From: a bacterium TMED88
GTDB lineage: Bacteria > Myxococcota_A > UBA9160 > UBA4427
Length of the DNA: 35,809 nt
Assembly (NCBI GenBank): GCA_002171515.1
Contig: NHEP01000057.1
Span: 1-35,809, forward strand
Reading direction: 5' to 3'
The position numbers and the translations under genes were made by a program. The notes beneath the pieces are model-generated. The model was not told where the DNA came from, made no database searches, and saw nothing but the letters and a program-made list of their open reading frames with translations. Each line of letters starts with the position of its first letter. Position 1 is the first letter of the stretch. This document shows positions 27,238 through 35,793 of this stretch, in pieces.

Positions 27238-27570
27238 CTATGCGTAATTGTTAATTTTTAGTTTAACACGTACACCTAGGCCTGGGGTACTCATAGATTT
27301 TAGAGCCAATACATACATATAGGCGTTTTGTACAGACTCACATGTGTACGTATATACACATTTATACCTACGCATCTCAAACTGTTCTCTTGATTTTTTG
27401 TGAACATGAGGTCCACTTAGAACAGTCCAAATACGTTTTCTTGTAGGCATATTGATTTTTGATACCAATTCCAATTTATAAAGAGAACTAAGCAAATCTA
27501 GACTCGCTTGGTTATTAAGAATATCTTGCTTAGTATATGAACGAATATCAAGAGTTAGAGTAGATTTCAT
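27238..27570 (-). CDS. rps10: Small subunit ribosomal protein S10
   Basis: Head protein of the small subunit. 110 residues. Matches are the start TLDIRSYTKQDILNNQ (compare I-L-S-D---L), the middle NMPTRKRIWTVLSGPHVHKK (compare PLPT----TVLRSPHV-K-SREQFE) and SREQFEMRRYKCV. The ending GLGVRVKLK corresponds to G V-V-I. ATG at 27570; stop TAG. It stands alone between tRNA-Ala and tRNA-Gln. Confidence 0.95.
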   Translation of the reverse strand: MKSTLTLDIRSYTKQDILNNQASLDLLSSLYKLELVSKINMPTRKRIWTVLSGPHVHKKSREQFEMRRYKCVYTYTCESVQNAYMYVLALKSMSTPGLGVRVKLKINNYA

Positions 27571-27642
27571 AAGAAATTTTCATTTATATAGGTTAGTTTC
27601 TGGTTGTCATCTATTATTACATTTGCTGTAATTTATAATTAC

Positions 27643-27715
27643 TGGAGTTAACCGGACTTGAACCGATGACATCTTGCATGCAAAACAAGCGTTCTACCAG
27701 CTGAACTATAACCCC
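27643..27715 (-). tRNA. trnA: tRNA-Ala(UGC)
   Basis: 73 nt. Anticodon loop TTTGCAT, acceptor GGGGTTA/TAACTCC with a G-T pair at position 3 from the end, the region of the G3:U70 identity element. T-loop TTCAAGT. Confidence 0.95.
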
Positions 27716-27747
27716 TTTACTTTATTTAATTTGTAAAATAAAGTAAA
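27716..27747. repeat. 12-bp AT-rich hairpin next to tRNA-Ala
   Basis: TTTACTTTATTT (27716-27727) pairs perfectly with AAATAAAGTAAA (27736-27747), loop AATTTGTA. It begins at the base next to the tRNA-Ala 5' end. Confidence 0.75.
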
Positions 27748-27770
27748 AACCTAAAGATCACAATAAATAT

Positions 27771-27792
27771 AATGCTACATAAGTCAGCATTA
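27771..27792. repeat. Spacer copy of a tatC segment
   Basis: AATGCTACATAAGTCAGCAT plus TA, 21 of 22 identical to tatC 20313-20334. Here the arms ATAATGCT/AGCATTAT pair perfectly. Lies between nad7 and tRNA-Ala. Confidence 0.85.
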
Positions 27793-27866
27793 TAATTCAT
27801 TATAAAAATATAACTTATGTACGTATACTCAAAGAAATAGCATACGTACACAAAATTATATTTTCA

Positions 27867-29054
27867 TTAACGATCTACTTCGCCAAATACAATATCTTGA
27901 GTACCAATCATAGTTACAACATCAGCAAGCATGTGGTGTTTAGACATAAAGTCCAAAGCTTGTAGATGTGCAAAACCTGGAGCACGGATTTTACAACGAT
28001 AAGGTCGATTAGAACCGTCACTTACAAGATACACACCCATTTCACCTTTAGGTGCCTCAATAGCGGTATATGTTTGTCCAGCAGGAACACTAAAACCTTC
28101 AGTATACAATTTAAAGTGATGAATCAATGATTCCATACTTTGTTTCATATGAGAACGGCTAGGAGGTGTTAGTTTTTTATCGTCTGCCTTCACAACACCT
28201 TCTGGTAGATTATTCAAACATTGAGAAATAATTCGTAGACTTTGTCGCATTTCTTCAATACGAATCAAATAACGATCATAACAATCTCCATTTAGGCCTA
28301 CAGGGATATCGAAATTCATACGATCATAAACTTCATAGGGTTGGGCTTTACGTAGGTCCCAAGCATAACCAGATGCACGCAACATAGGTCCAGACAATCC
28401 CCAGTCTTGAGCTTCTTTACCAGTTACAACACCAACATTAACCAAACGTTGCTTCCAAATACGGTTAGATGTTAGCATTTCTTCCATTTCATCAATACGT
28501 GATGCAAAATTAGCTGTAAATTTATAAATATCGTCACATAGACCAATAGGAAGATCTTGAGCCACTCCACCAGGTCGGAAATAAGCAGCATGCATACGCG
28601 CACCACTTACACGCTCATAAAACTCAAAAAGTTTTTCACGTTCTTCAAACGCCCATAGGAAAGGAGTCAATGCACCTACATCCATAGCGTGTGTAGTCAA
28701 AGAAAGCAAATGATTCATAATACGAGTAAGTTCAGAAAACAATACTCGAATATACATTGCACGCTCAGGTACTTGTACACGTAGCAATTTTTCAATTGCC
28801 ATTACATATACATGCTCTTGGCACATCATAGACACATAATCTAGTCGATCAAAATATGGCATAGCTTGTAGATATGTTTTATATTCAATCAACTTTTCTG
28901 TGCCTCGGTGAAGCAATCCAATATGTGGATCTGCTTTTTCAACAACCTCACCATTCATTTCCAGAACCAAACGAAGAACTCCGTGTGCAGCGGGATGCTG
29001 GGGTCCAAAGTTTAGGGTGAAGTTTTTAACCTGTTTGGTTGTTAGGCTGCTCAT
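27867..29054 (-). CDS. nad7: NADH dehydrogenase subunit 7 (49-kDa, NuoD-like)
   Basis: Peripheral-arm subunit that builds the quinone-binding pocket with nad10. 395 residues. [20 protein letters not shown] near 16-35 is the NuoD signature; the quinone-pocket His in PQHPAAHG is present. [20 protein letters not shown] and the C-terminal DIVFGEVDR are diagnostic. Residues around AIEKLLRV are encoded by a 19-mer hairpin (28782-28800) repeated in two spacers. ATG at 29054, TAA stop. Confidence 0.98.
   Translation of the reverse strand: MSSLTTKQVKNFTLNFGPQHPAAHGVLRLVLEMNGEVVEKADPHIGLLHRGTEKLIEYKTYLQAMPYFDRLDYVSMMCQEHVYVMAIEKLLRVQVPERAMYIRVLFSELTRIMNHLLSLTTHAMDVGALTPFLWAFEEREKLFEFYERVSGARMHAAYFRPGGVAQDLPIGLCDDIYKFTANFASRIDEMEEMLTSNRIWKQRLVNVGVVTGKEAQDWGLSGPMLRASGYAWDLRKAQPYEVYDRMNFDIPVGLNGDCYDRYLIRIEEMRQSLRIISQCLNNLPEGVVKADDKKLTPPSRSHMKQSMESLIHHFKLYTEGFSVPAGQTYTAIEAPKGEMGVYLVSDGSNRPYRCKIRAPGFAHLQALDFMSKHHMLADVVTMIGTQDIVFGEVDR
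28782..28800. repeat. nad7-internal copy of TAGCAATTTTTCAATTGCC
   Basis: Same 19-mer as two spacer copies. It codes (reverse) for GGCAATTGAAAAATTGCTA, i.e. part of the conserved AIEKLL of nad7, suggesting the gene is the source rather than the target. Confidence 0.85.
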
Positions 29055-29088
29055 AATTCAAATGTTTATTCTTGAATGTATACCAAGT

Positions 29089-29113
29089 CCTGCTTTTTCA
29101 AAGCAGCAACTAG
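29089..29113. repeat. tRNA-Glu anticodon-arm-like repeat, copy 3
   Basis: CCTGCTTTTTCAAAGCAGCA then ACTAG. Perfect 7-bp arms CTGCTTT/AAAGCAG with loop TTC. The first 22 bases match 14440-14461 inverted; 29093-29112 matches 8825-8844. Confidence 0.85.
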
Positions 29114-29244
29114 CATATACACAGCAAAGTGTTTTAACACATATATGTAGAATGTATACAAGATATACTTGTATGTATTAAAACACAGAAACTCTAAGAA
29201 AAATTTTAGTTTAGATAATTATTTAAAATTTTATTTTAAATATT

Positions 29245-29332
29245 CGGAAGAAACGGGATTCGAACCCGTGATACAAAAAATCTGTATACTGATTTAGCAA
29301 ACCAGCGCTTTCAGCCGCTCAGCCATTCTTCC
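29245..29332 (-). tRNA. trnS(gcu): tRNA-Ser(GCU)
   Basis: 88 nt with a long variable arm. Anticodon loop TTGCTAA, perfect acceptor GGAAGAA/TTCTTCC, discriminator G. Confidence 0.95.
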
Positions 29333-29339
29333 AACATGC

Positions 29340-29358
29340 AGCGGGGATCAACCCCGCT
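29340..29358. repeat. GC-rich 7-bp hairpin downstream of cox1
   Basis: AGCGGGG/CCCCGCT around ATCAA, between tRNA-Ser(GCU) and the cox1 3' end. Second GC-rich spacer hairpin after the one at cob. Confidence 0.75.
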
Positions 29359-29389
29359 ACACATATATGTAACATTTATGTACCTAATG

Positions 29390-29413
29390 GTGAACCATAT
29401 ACGTTAGTATATT
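29390..29413. repeat. Spacer copy of an rps4 segment
   Basis: GTGAACCATATACGTTAGTA then TATT; differs from rps4 13021-13044 at one base. Hairpin ATATAC/GTATAT. It lies 3 bp after the cox1 stop in transcription order. Confidence 0.85.
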
Positions 29414-29416
29414 GTT

Positions 29417-31018
<1,602 letters not shown>

Positions 31019-31024
31019 CTAGAA

Positions 31025-31049
31025 CCCTCTAACGAGCAACTAATGCCCA
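31025..31049. repeat. CTCTAACGAG-family repeat, locus 6 (single unit)
   Basis: CCCTCTAACGAGCAACTAAT then GCCCA, forward orientation, between atp4 and cox1. Confidence 0.75.
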
Positions 31050-31065
31050 TTGTGAATGGTAGATA

Positions 31066-31629
31066 TTAATTATATGTAGCAAGTTTTTGAATAGCTTCTT
31101 TCAAAACTTTAGGTTTCAAATCTTGCTTAGATTTTTTCGAGCGCTGAAGGCTTTCTAGCACACATGTACGCAAACTAGAAGCTAGTTTTGTGTACACTCC
31201 TGAACGCATACCAGAACCCAAAGCAGCTAGCGATTTTAGTTGACTGCTTACTTGATTTGTCACATTTCTTTCTAGTTCAGACTCACGTTGTGCTGTATGT
31301 TCTACAAGACATGACGAAGAAAAACTGTTCAAAGAAAGAATTACAGTAGTTAGATCTACTTGCTTTTTATGTGTTTCAATCAAGCTACGCAGGTAACTTT
31401 CTTTTAGTGTTAGATATGTTTGTAGTTCTTCTTGAATACTATTAGCACGATCATCCAATGAATCTGCTACAGTTGAACTATAATTTGTTACACAAAAAGA
31501 TACAAAGCTTACAAATGCTAGAGCGACTAGAATTTCTTCGTTATATAGAATAATACCCTTAGAGCTCATAGCTACTAGGCCTACCAATGCAAGAAAAACA
31601 TATGTAATGTTATTTTTCAAAAAATCCAT
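31066..31629 (-). CDS. atp4: ATP synthase F0 subunit b (Ymf39 type)
   Basis: Peripheral stalk subunit of F0. 187 residues. One or two N-terminal hydrophobic segments are followed by SSKGIILYNEEILVALAFVS at 22-41, the conserved GI--NEE-LVA motif of mitochondrial Atp4/Ymf39. The rest is charged, alpha-helical and low in conservation, as expected for the stalk. ATG at 31629, TAA stop. Located 19 bp after atp8; atp8-atp4-cox1 are probably one transcript. Confidence 0.93.
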   Translation of the reverse strand: MDFLKNNITYVFLALVGLVAMSSKGIILYNEEILVALAFVSFVSFCVTNYSSTVADSLDDRANSIQEELQTYLTLKESYLRSLIETHKKQVDLTTVILSLNSFSSSCLVEHTAQRESELERNVTNQVSSQLKSLAALGSGMRSGVYTKLASSLRTCVLESLQRSKKSKQDLKPKVLKEAIQKLATYN

Positions 31630-31648
31630 AATTAAAATTCTTTTTTAT

Positions 31649-32128
31649 TTATGCTTTACGCAAACTATTTACTAGCTTACCTAGATACATATCTTTTTTA
31701 GCCCCAATATTAGGAACACTTGCAGTTGGTGGAAGAATTACATCCAATTGTGCTTGTACCAAACGCTGATCTAGACATGTAGATGCTAGTTTTGTCAAAT
31801 ACAAAGAGTTCGACTCTTTCAATGCACCATTCATAGCATCAGTATGCATACGTGTGCACCAATCTTGAGTTGATTCAAAATGGGTTACAAAGCCTTTTTT
31901 ACATGCATTTAGTGAACCAATAAGTGATGAATTGGTGTTACCTGATACAGTATCTTGTTCAACTGTACTCAAGCTACCACCAGTTTCACCTGTTTTTGCA
32001 CTACGCAATTTCAGTGCACGGCTCATTTTAGGCATAAAGCCTTTTAGCAAACCCACATAAAAAGTAAAGAAGAAAATACACAGCCAAAAATACTGTGAGA
32101 AAAAACTTACGTGATCTAGTTGTGGCAT
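31649..32128 (-). CDS. atp8: ATP synthase F0 subunit 8 (Ymf19 type)
   Basis: Small F0 membrane subunit. 159 residues from the ATG at 32128. MPQLDHVSFFSQYFWLCIFF is the classic MPQLD--T---Q-FW N-terminus with one membrane helix; the remaining ~110 residues are hydrophilic, as in the long Ymf19 proteins of plants and protists. An in-frame extension to 32179 contains both TTA and ATA codons and is rejected as non-coding. The spacer upstream is divergent with tRNA-Tyr. Confidence 0.95.
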   Translation of the reverse strand: MPQLDHVSFFSQYFWLCIFFFTFYVGLLKGFMPKMSRALKLRSAKTGETGGSLSTVEQDTVSGNTNSSLIGSLNACKKGFVTHFESTQDWCTRMHTDAMNGALKESNSLYLTKLASTCLDQRLVQAQLDVILPPTASVPNIGAKKDMYLGKLVNSLRKA

Positions 32129-32179
32129 ATTAATACTTAAATAAATTATAAAGGAATTGGCAGCGCTTTCAGCCACCAA

Positions 32180-32297
32180 TTTTGATTTATAATATTTTTA
32201 TTGTGCTTGTATATATTACTTAATGTCCCTAATACATAGTATGTACTGGAACACTTCGTCCCTAATATAGGGCATAAATATAATTATTTACCATTCT
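32180..32297. promoter_or_regulatory. Divergent spacer atp8 / tRNA-Tyr
   Basis: Second of the two spacers with genes pointing outward. It has GTCCCTAATA twice (32224-32233 and 32259-32268); the second forms CCCTA/TAGGG. TGTCCCTAATACA also occurs in rnl near 16728. Role inferred from orientation alone. Confidence 0.4.
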
Positions 32298-32380
32298 GGG
32301 AGAATGGCTGAGCGGTCAAAGGCGACAGGCTGTAAACCTGTTGATATTTATCTACGTAGGTTCGAATCCTGCTTCTCCCA
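32298..32380 (+). tRNA. trnY: tRNA-Tyr(GUA)
   Basis: 83 nt with long variable arm, the only tRNA on the plus strand. Anticodon loop CTGTAAA, acceptor GGGAGAA/TTCTCCC, discriminator A, T-loop TTCGAAT. Convergent with nad4L. Confidence 0.96.
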
Positions 32381-32468
32381 AAATATACACATTTGTGTGT
32401 ATAACTTTTAGTATACACACTTTACTGGTTTGAAACCAACTTAATCCTAATTATAGGAGGTTAAACCA

Positions 32469-32771
32469 CTAACCTTTCATTAGACTAATGAACTCTACAG
32501 CAATAGATCCACGAACTCGGTAATAAACTACCAAAAGTGCCAATCCAATTGCTGATTCTGCTGCAGCTACTGTCAATACTAGAAGCGCGAAAAGTTGGCC
32601 CATCATATCATCCAAATACACTGAAAACACCAAGAAATTTAGATTCACTGCCAACAACATCAATTCAATTGACATTAGCATTAGAATAATGTTTTTACGA
32701 TTTAGATATAGACCCCAAATTCCGAGCAGAAACAAGATCATAGCCACTGTCAAATAGTAGACCTGATCCAT
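32469..32771 (-). CDS. nad4L: NADH dehydrogenase subunit 4L
   Basis: Small complex I membrane subunit (NuoK homologue). 100 residues, three membrane helices. [20 protein letters not shown] near 24-43 carries the conserved membrane glutamate, and [20 protein letters not shown] near 65-84 the second one. ATG at 32771, stop TAG. It is upstream of atp8 but separated from it by the convergent tRNA-Tyr. Confidence 0.97.
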   Translation of the reverse strand: MDQVYYLTVAMILFLLGIWGLYLNRKNIILMLMSIELMLLAVNLNFLVFSVYLDDMMGQLFALLVLTVAAAESAIGLALLVVYYRVRGSIAVEFISLMKG

Positions 32772-32843
32772 ATTTATATTTTAGAGATTCTATAAGTAGT
32801 GTACTATATACACTACCAATTGTGATTTATTTCCAGTATTTTA

Positions 32844-32876
32844 CCTCTAAGTGAGCAGCTAATGCCCTCTAACGAG
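32844..32876. repeat. CTCTAACGAG-family repeat, locus 7 (two units)
   Basis: CCTCTAAGTGAGCAGCTAAT then GCCCTCTAACGAG, forward orientation, between tRNA-Pro and nad4L. Confidence 0.75.
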
Positions 32877-32897
32877 GTATTACAATATACCGAAAAA

Positions 32898-32970
32898 TCA
32901 AGGTGACAGGATTTGAACCTATGACCCCCTGCTCCCAAAGCAGATGCGCTACCAACTGCGCTACACCCTG
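32898..32970 (-). tRNA. trnP: tRNA-Pro(UGG)
   Basis: 73 nt. Anticodon TGG in loop TTTGGGA, acceptor CAGGGTG/CACCTTG with terminal C-G as in bacterial tRNA-Pro, discriminator A. Confidence 0.95.
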
Positions 32971-32993
32971 TATTTATAGATTTTTGTGATTTA

Positions 32994-33065
32994 TAGAAGG
33001 TGGTGGATTCGAACCACCGATGACGGTTTAGAAGACCGTTGTTTTATCCCCTAAACTAACCTTCC
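32994..33065 (-). tRNA. trnR(ucu): tRNA-Arg(UCU)
   Basis: 72 nt. Anticodon loop CTTCTAA, acceptor GGAAGGT/ACCTTCT, discriminator A, T-loop TTCGAAT. Confidence 0.95.
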
Positions 33066-33074
33066 AGTATATCA

Positions 33075-33147
33075 CAGGAGAAAAGGGACTCGAACCCTTA
33101 ACCTTTGGCTTTGGAGGCCACTATTCTACCATTGCAACTATTCTCCT
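33075..33147 (-). tRNA. trnW: tRNA-Trp(CCA)
   Basis: 73 nt. Anticodon loop CTCCAAA gives CCA, which reads UGG only. Acceptor AGGAGAA/TTCTCCT with A1-U72 and discriminator G, as in bacterial tRNA-Trp. Supports the standard meaning of UGA. Confidence 0.94.
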
Positions 33148-33237
33148 TTCTTCTTACGAGCAATTTGTACTTGCTGGTACAATTACCATGCTTGTACGCT
33201 AGTATCATGCTTAGACGTATATATACTTTATTACATA

Positions 33238-33308
33238 AGCGGGTAACGGGACTCGAACCCGTACCTTCTGCTTGGAAGGCAGAGAATCTACCATTGATAT
33301 ATACCCGC
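33238..33308 (-). tRNA. trnG(ucc): tRNA-Gly(UCC)
   Basis: 71 nt. Anticodon loop CTTCCAA, perfect acceptor GCGGGTA/TACCCGC, discriminator T (normal for tRNA-Gly). Confidence 0.95.
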
Positions 33309-33325
33309 TTTACGAGTATTTTTAG

Positions 33326-33397
33326 CATCCCCTACGGGGTTCGAACCCGTGTTGCTGCCTTGAAAAAGCAGTGTCCTAACCACTAGACGAAGGGGAC
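33326..33397 (-). tRNA. trnE: tRNA-Glu(UUC)
   Basis: 72 nt. Anticodon TTC in loop TTTTCAA, acceptor GTCCCCT/AGGGGAT, discriminator G; close to bacterial tRNA-Glu. Its anticodon arm (33351-33371) has three near-copies in spacers. Confidence 0.96.
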
Positions 33398-33445
33398 GAA
33401 ATGTATAACCCATATACATATTGTAATGGGTTTACACACATACAT

Positions 33446-33486
33446 CCTCTAATGAGCGACTAATGCCCTCTAACGAGCCACTAGGC
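33446..33486. repeat. CTCTAACGAG-family repeat, locus 8 (two units)
   Basis: CCTCTAATGAGCGACTAATG then CCCTCTAACGAGCCACTAGGC, forward orientation, just 3' of nad1. Confidence 0.8.
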
Positions 33487-33494
33487 ACATATAT

Positions 33495-34478
33495 TTACAT
33501 AGGAAGCATTTCAAAACCTACTAGAATTCCTGCTACTAGAAGAACCCAAGCTAGTGACAAAGGTAGAAAAACCTTCCAACCAATACGCATAAGTTGATCA
33601 TAACGATAACGTGGGAAAGCAGCACGAACCCATACAAAACCAAATAGAAAGAAAACAACTTTAACACCCAACCAAAAACCGCTAGGTACCCAATATAGAA
33701 TACTTAGGTTTAGTGGAGGCAACCAACCACCTAGAAACATAATAGCACACAAACTGCTCATAACGATCATATTAGCATACTCACCTAGAAAGAAAAGCGC
33801 AAAACCCATAGAAGAATATTCAACGTTATATCCAGCTACCAATTCGGCTTCTGCCTCAGGCAAATCAAATGGAGCACGATTTGTTTCTGCAAGACATGAA
33901 ATAAAAAATAGCAGCATCAAAGGAAACAAAGGCAATCCAAACCACACTGTTTGTTGAGCATTTACAATTTCACTTAGGTTCAATGAACCTACACACAACA
34001 ATACTGTAATTAGAATCAATCCAAGAGAAACCTCATAACTAACCATCTGAGCAGCAGAACGCAATGCACCTAGAAAAGCGTATTTAGAATTACTTGACCA
34101 CCCAGCCATAATAACTCCATATACACCCAATGAACTCACTGCAAACATATACAAAAGGCCTACATTCAAATCAGCCAGTACCAAACCGGGTCCAAAAGGA
34201 ACTACCGCCCATGTTAGAAGTGCAAGCATAAAGGTAATTACTGGAGCTGCCAAGAAAACCGCAATATTAGCATTACTTGGTAGTACAGGCTCTTTTACCA
34301 ATAGTTTCAATCCATCTGCAATAGGCTGAAGAATTCCAAAGATACCTACTACACTAGGTCCTTTACGACGTTGCATAGATCCCATTACTTTACGTTCGGT
34401 CAATACCATAAAGGCTACACCTAGAAGCAAAGGAACTACCAAGCCTAGAATTTTCACAAGATTACCTACAATATACAT
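33495..34478 (-). CDS. nad1: NADH dehydrogenase subunit 1
   Basis: Complex I membrane subunit at the quinone tunnel (NuoH homologue). 327 residues, eight membrane helices. [20 protein letters not shown] near 26-45 and [20 protein letters not shown] near 204-223 are the family signatures, with the acidic loop intact. [19 protein letters not shown] is the conserved C-terminal segment. ATG at 34478, TAA stop. Upstream is a hairpin with AGGTTATAT/ATATAACCT arms. Confidence 0.98.
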   Translation of the reverse strand: MYIVGNLVKILGLVVPLLLGVAFMVLTERKVMGSMQRRKGPSVVGIFGILQPIADGLKLLVKEPVLPSNANIAVFLAAPVITFMLALLTWAVVPFGPGLVLADLNVGLLYMFAVSSLGVYGVIMAGWSSNSKYAFLGALRSAAQMVSYEVSLGLILITVLLCVGSLNLSEIVNAQQTVWFGLPLFPLMLLFFISCLAETNRAPFDLPEAEAELVAGYNVEYSSMGFALFFLGEYANMIVMSSLCAIMFLGGWLPPLNLSILYWVPSGFWLGVKVVFFLFGFVWVRAAFPRYRYDQLMRIGWKVFLPLSLAWVLLVAGILVGFEMLPM

Positions 34479-34503
34479 AATTCGTATAAAATTTTAATTG
34501 TGG

Positions 34504-34539
34504 AGGTTATATTTTGCTAGTGATTGCAACATATAACCT
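34504..34539. repeat. Hairpin upstream of nad1
   Basis: AGGTTATAT (34504-34512) pairs with ATATAACCT (34531-34539); inside, TTGC pairs with GCAA after a T-C mismatch. Its right arm is the inverted copy of AGGTTATATGTTGC at 1998-2011. Confidence 0.75.
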
Positions 34540-34607
34540 ACATACACATAAAGAAGTGCTGTGTGTAAACCTTAAAATTTAGATTTAGAATTTAAACACA
34601 TAAAATA

Positions 34608-34681
34608 TGGGCCTAAGTAGACTTGAACTACTGACCATACGCTTATCAGGCGTATACTCTAACCAACTGAGCTACAGGCCC
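34608..34681 (-). tRNA. trnI: tRNA-Ile(GAU)
   Basis: 74 nt. Anticodon loop CTGATAA, acceptor GGGCCTG/TAGGCCC, discriminator A. Reads AUU and AUC; no clear AUA reader is present. Confidence 0.95.
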
Positions 34682-34712
34682 TCTAAGCGAGCTACTAACG
34701 TCTTCTAACGAG
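34680..34712. repeat. CTCTAACGAG-family repeat, locus 9 (two units)
   Basis: CCTCTAAGCGAGCTACTAAC then GTCTTCTAACGAG, forward orientation, touching the 5' end of tRNA-Ile. Confidence 0.7.
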
Positions 34713-34740
34713 TTAAATACACTAGATAACCCTTTATATA

Positions 34741-34814
34741 CACGCCTGGAAAGACTCGAACTCTCAACCTTCAGATCCGTAGTCTGACGCTCTATCCAAT
34801 TGAGCCACAAGCGC
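34741..34814 (-). tRNA. trnR(acg): tRNA-Arg(ACG)
   Basis: 74 nt. Anticodon loop CTACGGA, acceptor GCGCTTG/CAGGCGT, discriminator G. Reads CGN, presumably with inosine at position 34. Confidence 0.93.
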
Positions 34815-34839
34815 ATATGCACTTTTATGTATAGTATAA

Positions 34840-34870
34840 TTAAGCAGCTGCAACATCTGCAGCTGTTTAA
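34840..34870. repeat. 13-bp hairpin between tRNA-Arg and tRNA-Gly
   Basis: TTAAGCAGCTGCA (34840-34852) pairs with TGCAGCTGTTTAA (34858-34870), one G-T pair, loop ACATC. TTAAGCAGCTGCA is also the first 13 bases at the cob 3' end (14573-14585). Confidence 0.8.
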
Positions 34871-34876
34871 TCAAAT

Positions 34877-34894
34877 GTGCAATCTACATTGCAC
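34877..34894. repeat. 7-bp hairpin
   Basis: GTGCAAT/ATTGCAC around CTAC, 3 bp from tRNA-Gly(GCC). Follows the 13-bp hairpin directly. Confidence 0.65.
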
Positions 34895-34897
34895 GGG

Positions 34898-34969
34898 AGC
34901 GGATAAAGGGGATCGAACCCTCAACCTTAGCCTTGGCAAGGCCACACTCTACCATTGAGCTATATCCGC
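34898..34969 (-). tRNA. trnG(gcc): tRNA-Gly(GCC)
   Basis: 72 nt. Anticodon loop TTGCCAA, perfect acceptor GCGGATA/TATCCGC, discriminator T. Second glycine isoacceptor beside UCC. Confidence 0.94.
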
Positions 34970-34972
34970 AAG

Positions 34973-34996
34973 GCCCGTAATAAATACGGGCGCAAT
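34973..34996. repeat. GCCCGTAATA repeat, copy 2
   Basis: GCCCGTA/TACGGGC perfect 7-bp stem, loop ATAA, then GCGCAAT. Matches 13513-13536 at 22/24. Confidence 0.8.
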
Positions 34997-35003
34997 CTAC
35001 CAA

Positions 35004-35019
35004 TCAAATGCGCATTTGA
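35004..35019. repeat. 16-bp perfect palindrome downstream of atp6
   Basis: TCAAATGCGCATTTGA, fully self-complementary, 22 bp from the atp6 stop. Confidence 0.7.
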
Positions 35020-35041
35020 TATACTAGCATATACCTAAGAT

Positions 35042-35788
35042 TTAGTGTAGATGGATAGCATCATTCAAATAAATGCATGTTAGAATTGTAAATACATAAG
35101 CTTGTAGGAATGCTACACCAATTTCCAAACCGGTCAGAGCAAATACTACACCGAATGGAATGATTGAAGCAACTCCCAATGCACCACCCACACCTAGCAT
35201 AGTCCAAGCGAAACCGCTTAGAATTTTTACTAGAGTATGTCCGGCCATCATATTAGCAAACAGTCGGACACCCAAACTAACTGCACGGAAACTATAAGAT
35301 ACAACTTCCAATACAACCAACAATGGTGCTAGTGCTAGAGGTGCGCCTGGAGGCAAGAAAAAGCTAAAGAAATGCATTCCATGAGTAGTAAAACCAATAA
35401 TAGTTACACCAATAAAAATAGATACACTCAAACCGAATGTTACTACAAAGTGACTAGTTACTGTAAAACTATATGGAACCATACCAATCAAATTAGCAAA
35501 TAGAATGAAACTAAATGTAGTAAATACAAAAGGAAAATATTTTTTACCTTTTGGACCTACTTGACCTTCTACCATATCCAAAATAAAAGTATAAAGCATT
35601 TCAACTACAGATTGCCAACGTGATGGAACCAATTTACCACCATTCAAAGTAACCATGTAAAATAGAGCCCCTACCAAACCGGTAAAAAGCAACATGTACA
35701 ATGATGAATTAGTAAATGAAAAATACACATTACCGATATGAAGAGGAATTAGTGATAGAATACTAAATTGTTCAAGAGGCGAATACAT
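35042..35788 (-). CDS. atp6: ATP synthase F0 subunit a
   Basis: Membrane stator subunit with the proton half-channels. 248 residues, about six helices. The essential arginine is Arg175 in SLGVRLFANMMAGHTLVKIL; FTNSSLYMLLFTGLV starts the first helix, and LEIGVAFLQAYVFTILTCIY near the C-terminus is typical. ATG at 35788, TAA at 35042. Only 21 bp of leader remain before the window end; in a circle it would follow the 1-235 spacer. Confidence 0.98.
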   Translation of the reverse strand: MYSPLEQFSILSLIPLHIGNVYFSFTNSSLYMLLFTGLVGALFYMVTLNGGKLVPSRWQSVVEMLYTFILDMVEGQVGPKGKKYFPFVFTTFSFILFANLIGMVPYSFTVTSHFVVTFGLSVSIFIGVTIIGFTTHGMHFFSFFLPPGAPLALAPLLVVLEVVSYSFRAVSLGVRLFANMMAGHTLVKILSGFAWTMLGVGGALGVASIIPFGVVFALTGLEIGVAFLQAYVFTILTCIYLNDAIHLH

Positions 35789-35793
35789 ATCAA

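Noticed and set aside
32400..32468. Possible extra tRNA near GGTTTGAAACC, 3' of nad4L
   Set aside because: A short hairpin only; no acceptor stem, D-arm or T-arm could be built.
33075..33147. Genetic code 4 (UGA = Trp)
   Set aside because: tRNA-Trp anticodon is CCA and conserved tryptophans are TGG; no internal TGA in conserved genes.
33098..33386. ORFs across the tRNA-Trp/Gly/Glu cluster
   Set aside because: Their translations are those of tRNA T-arms (GFEP/GLEPV-type peptides), a usual artefact.
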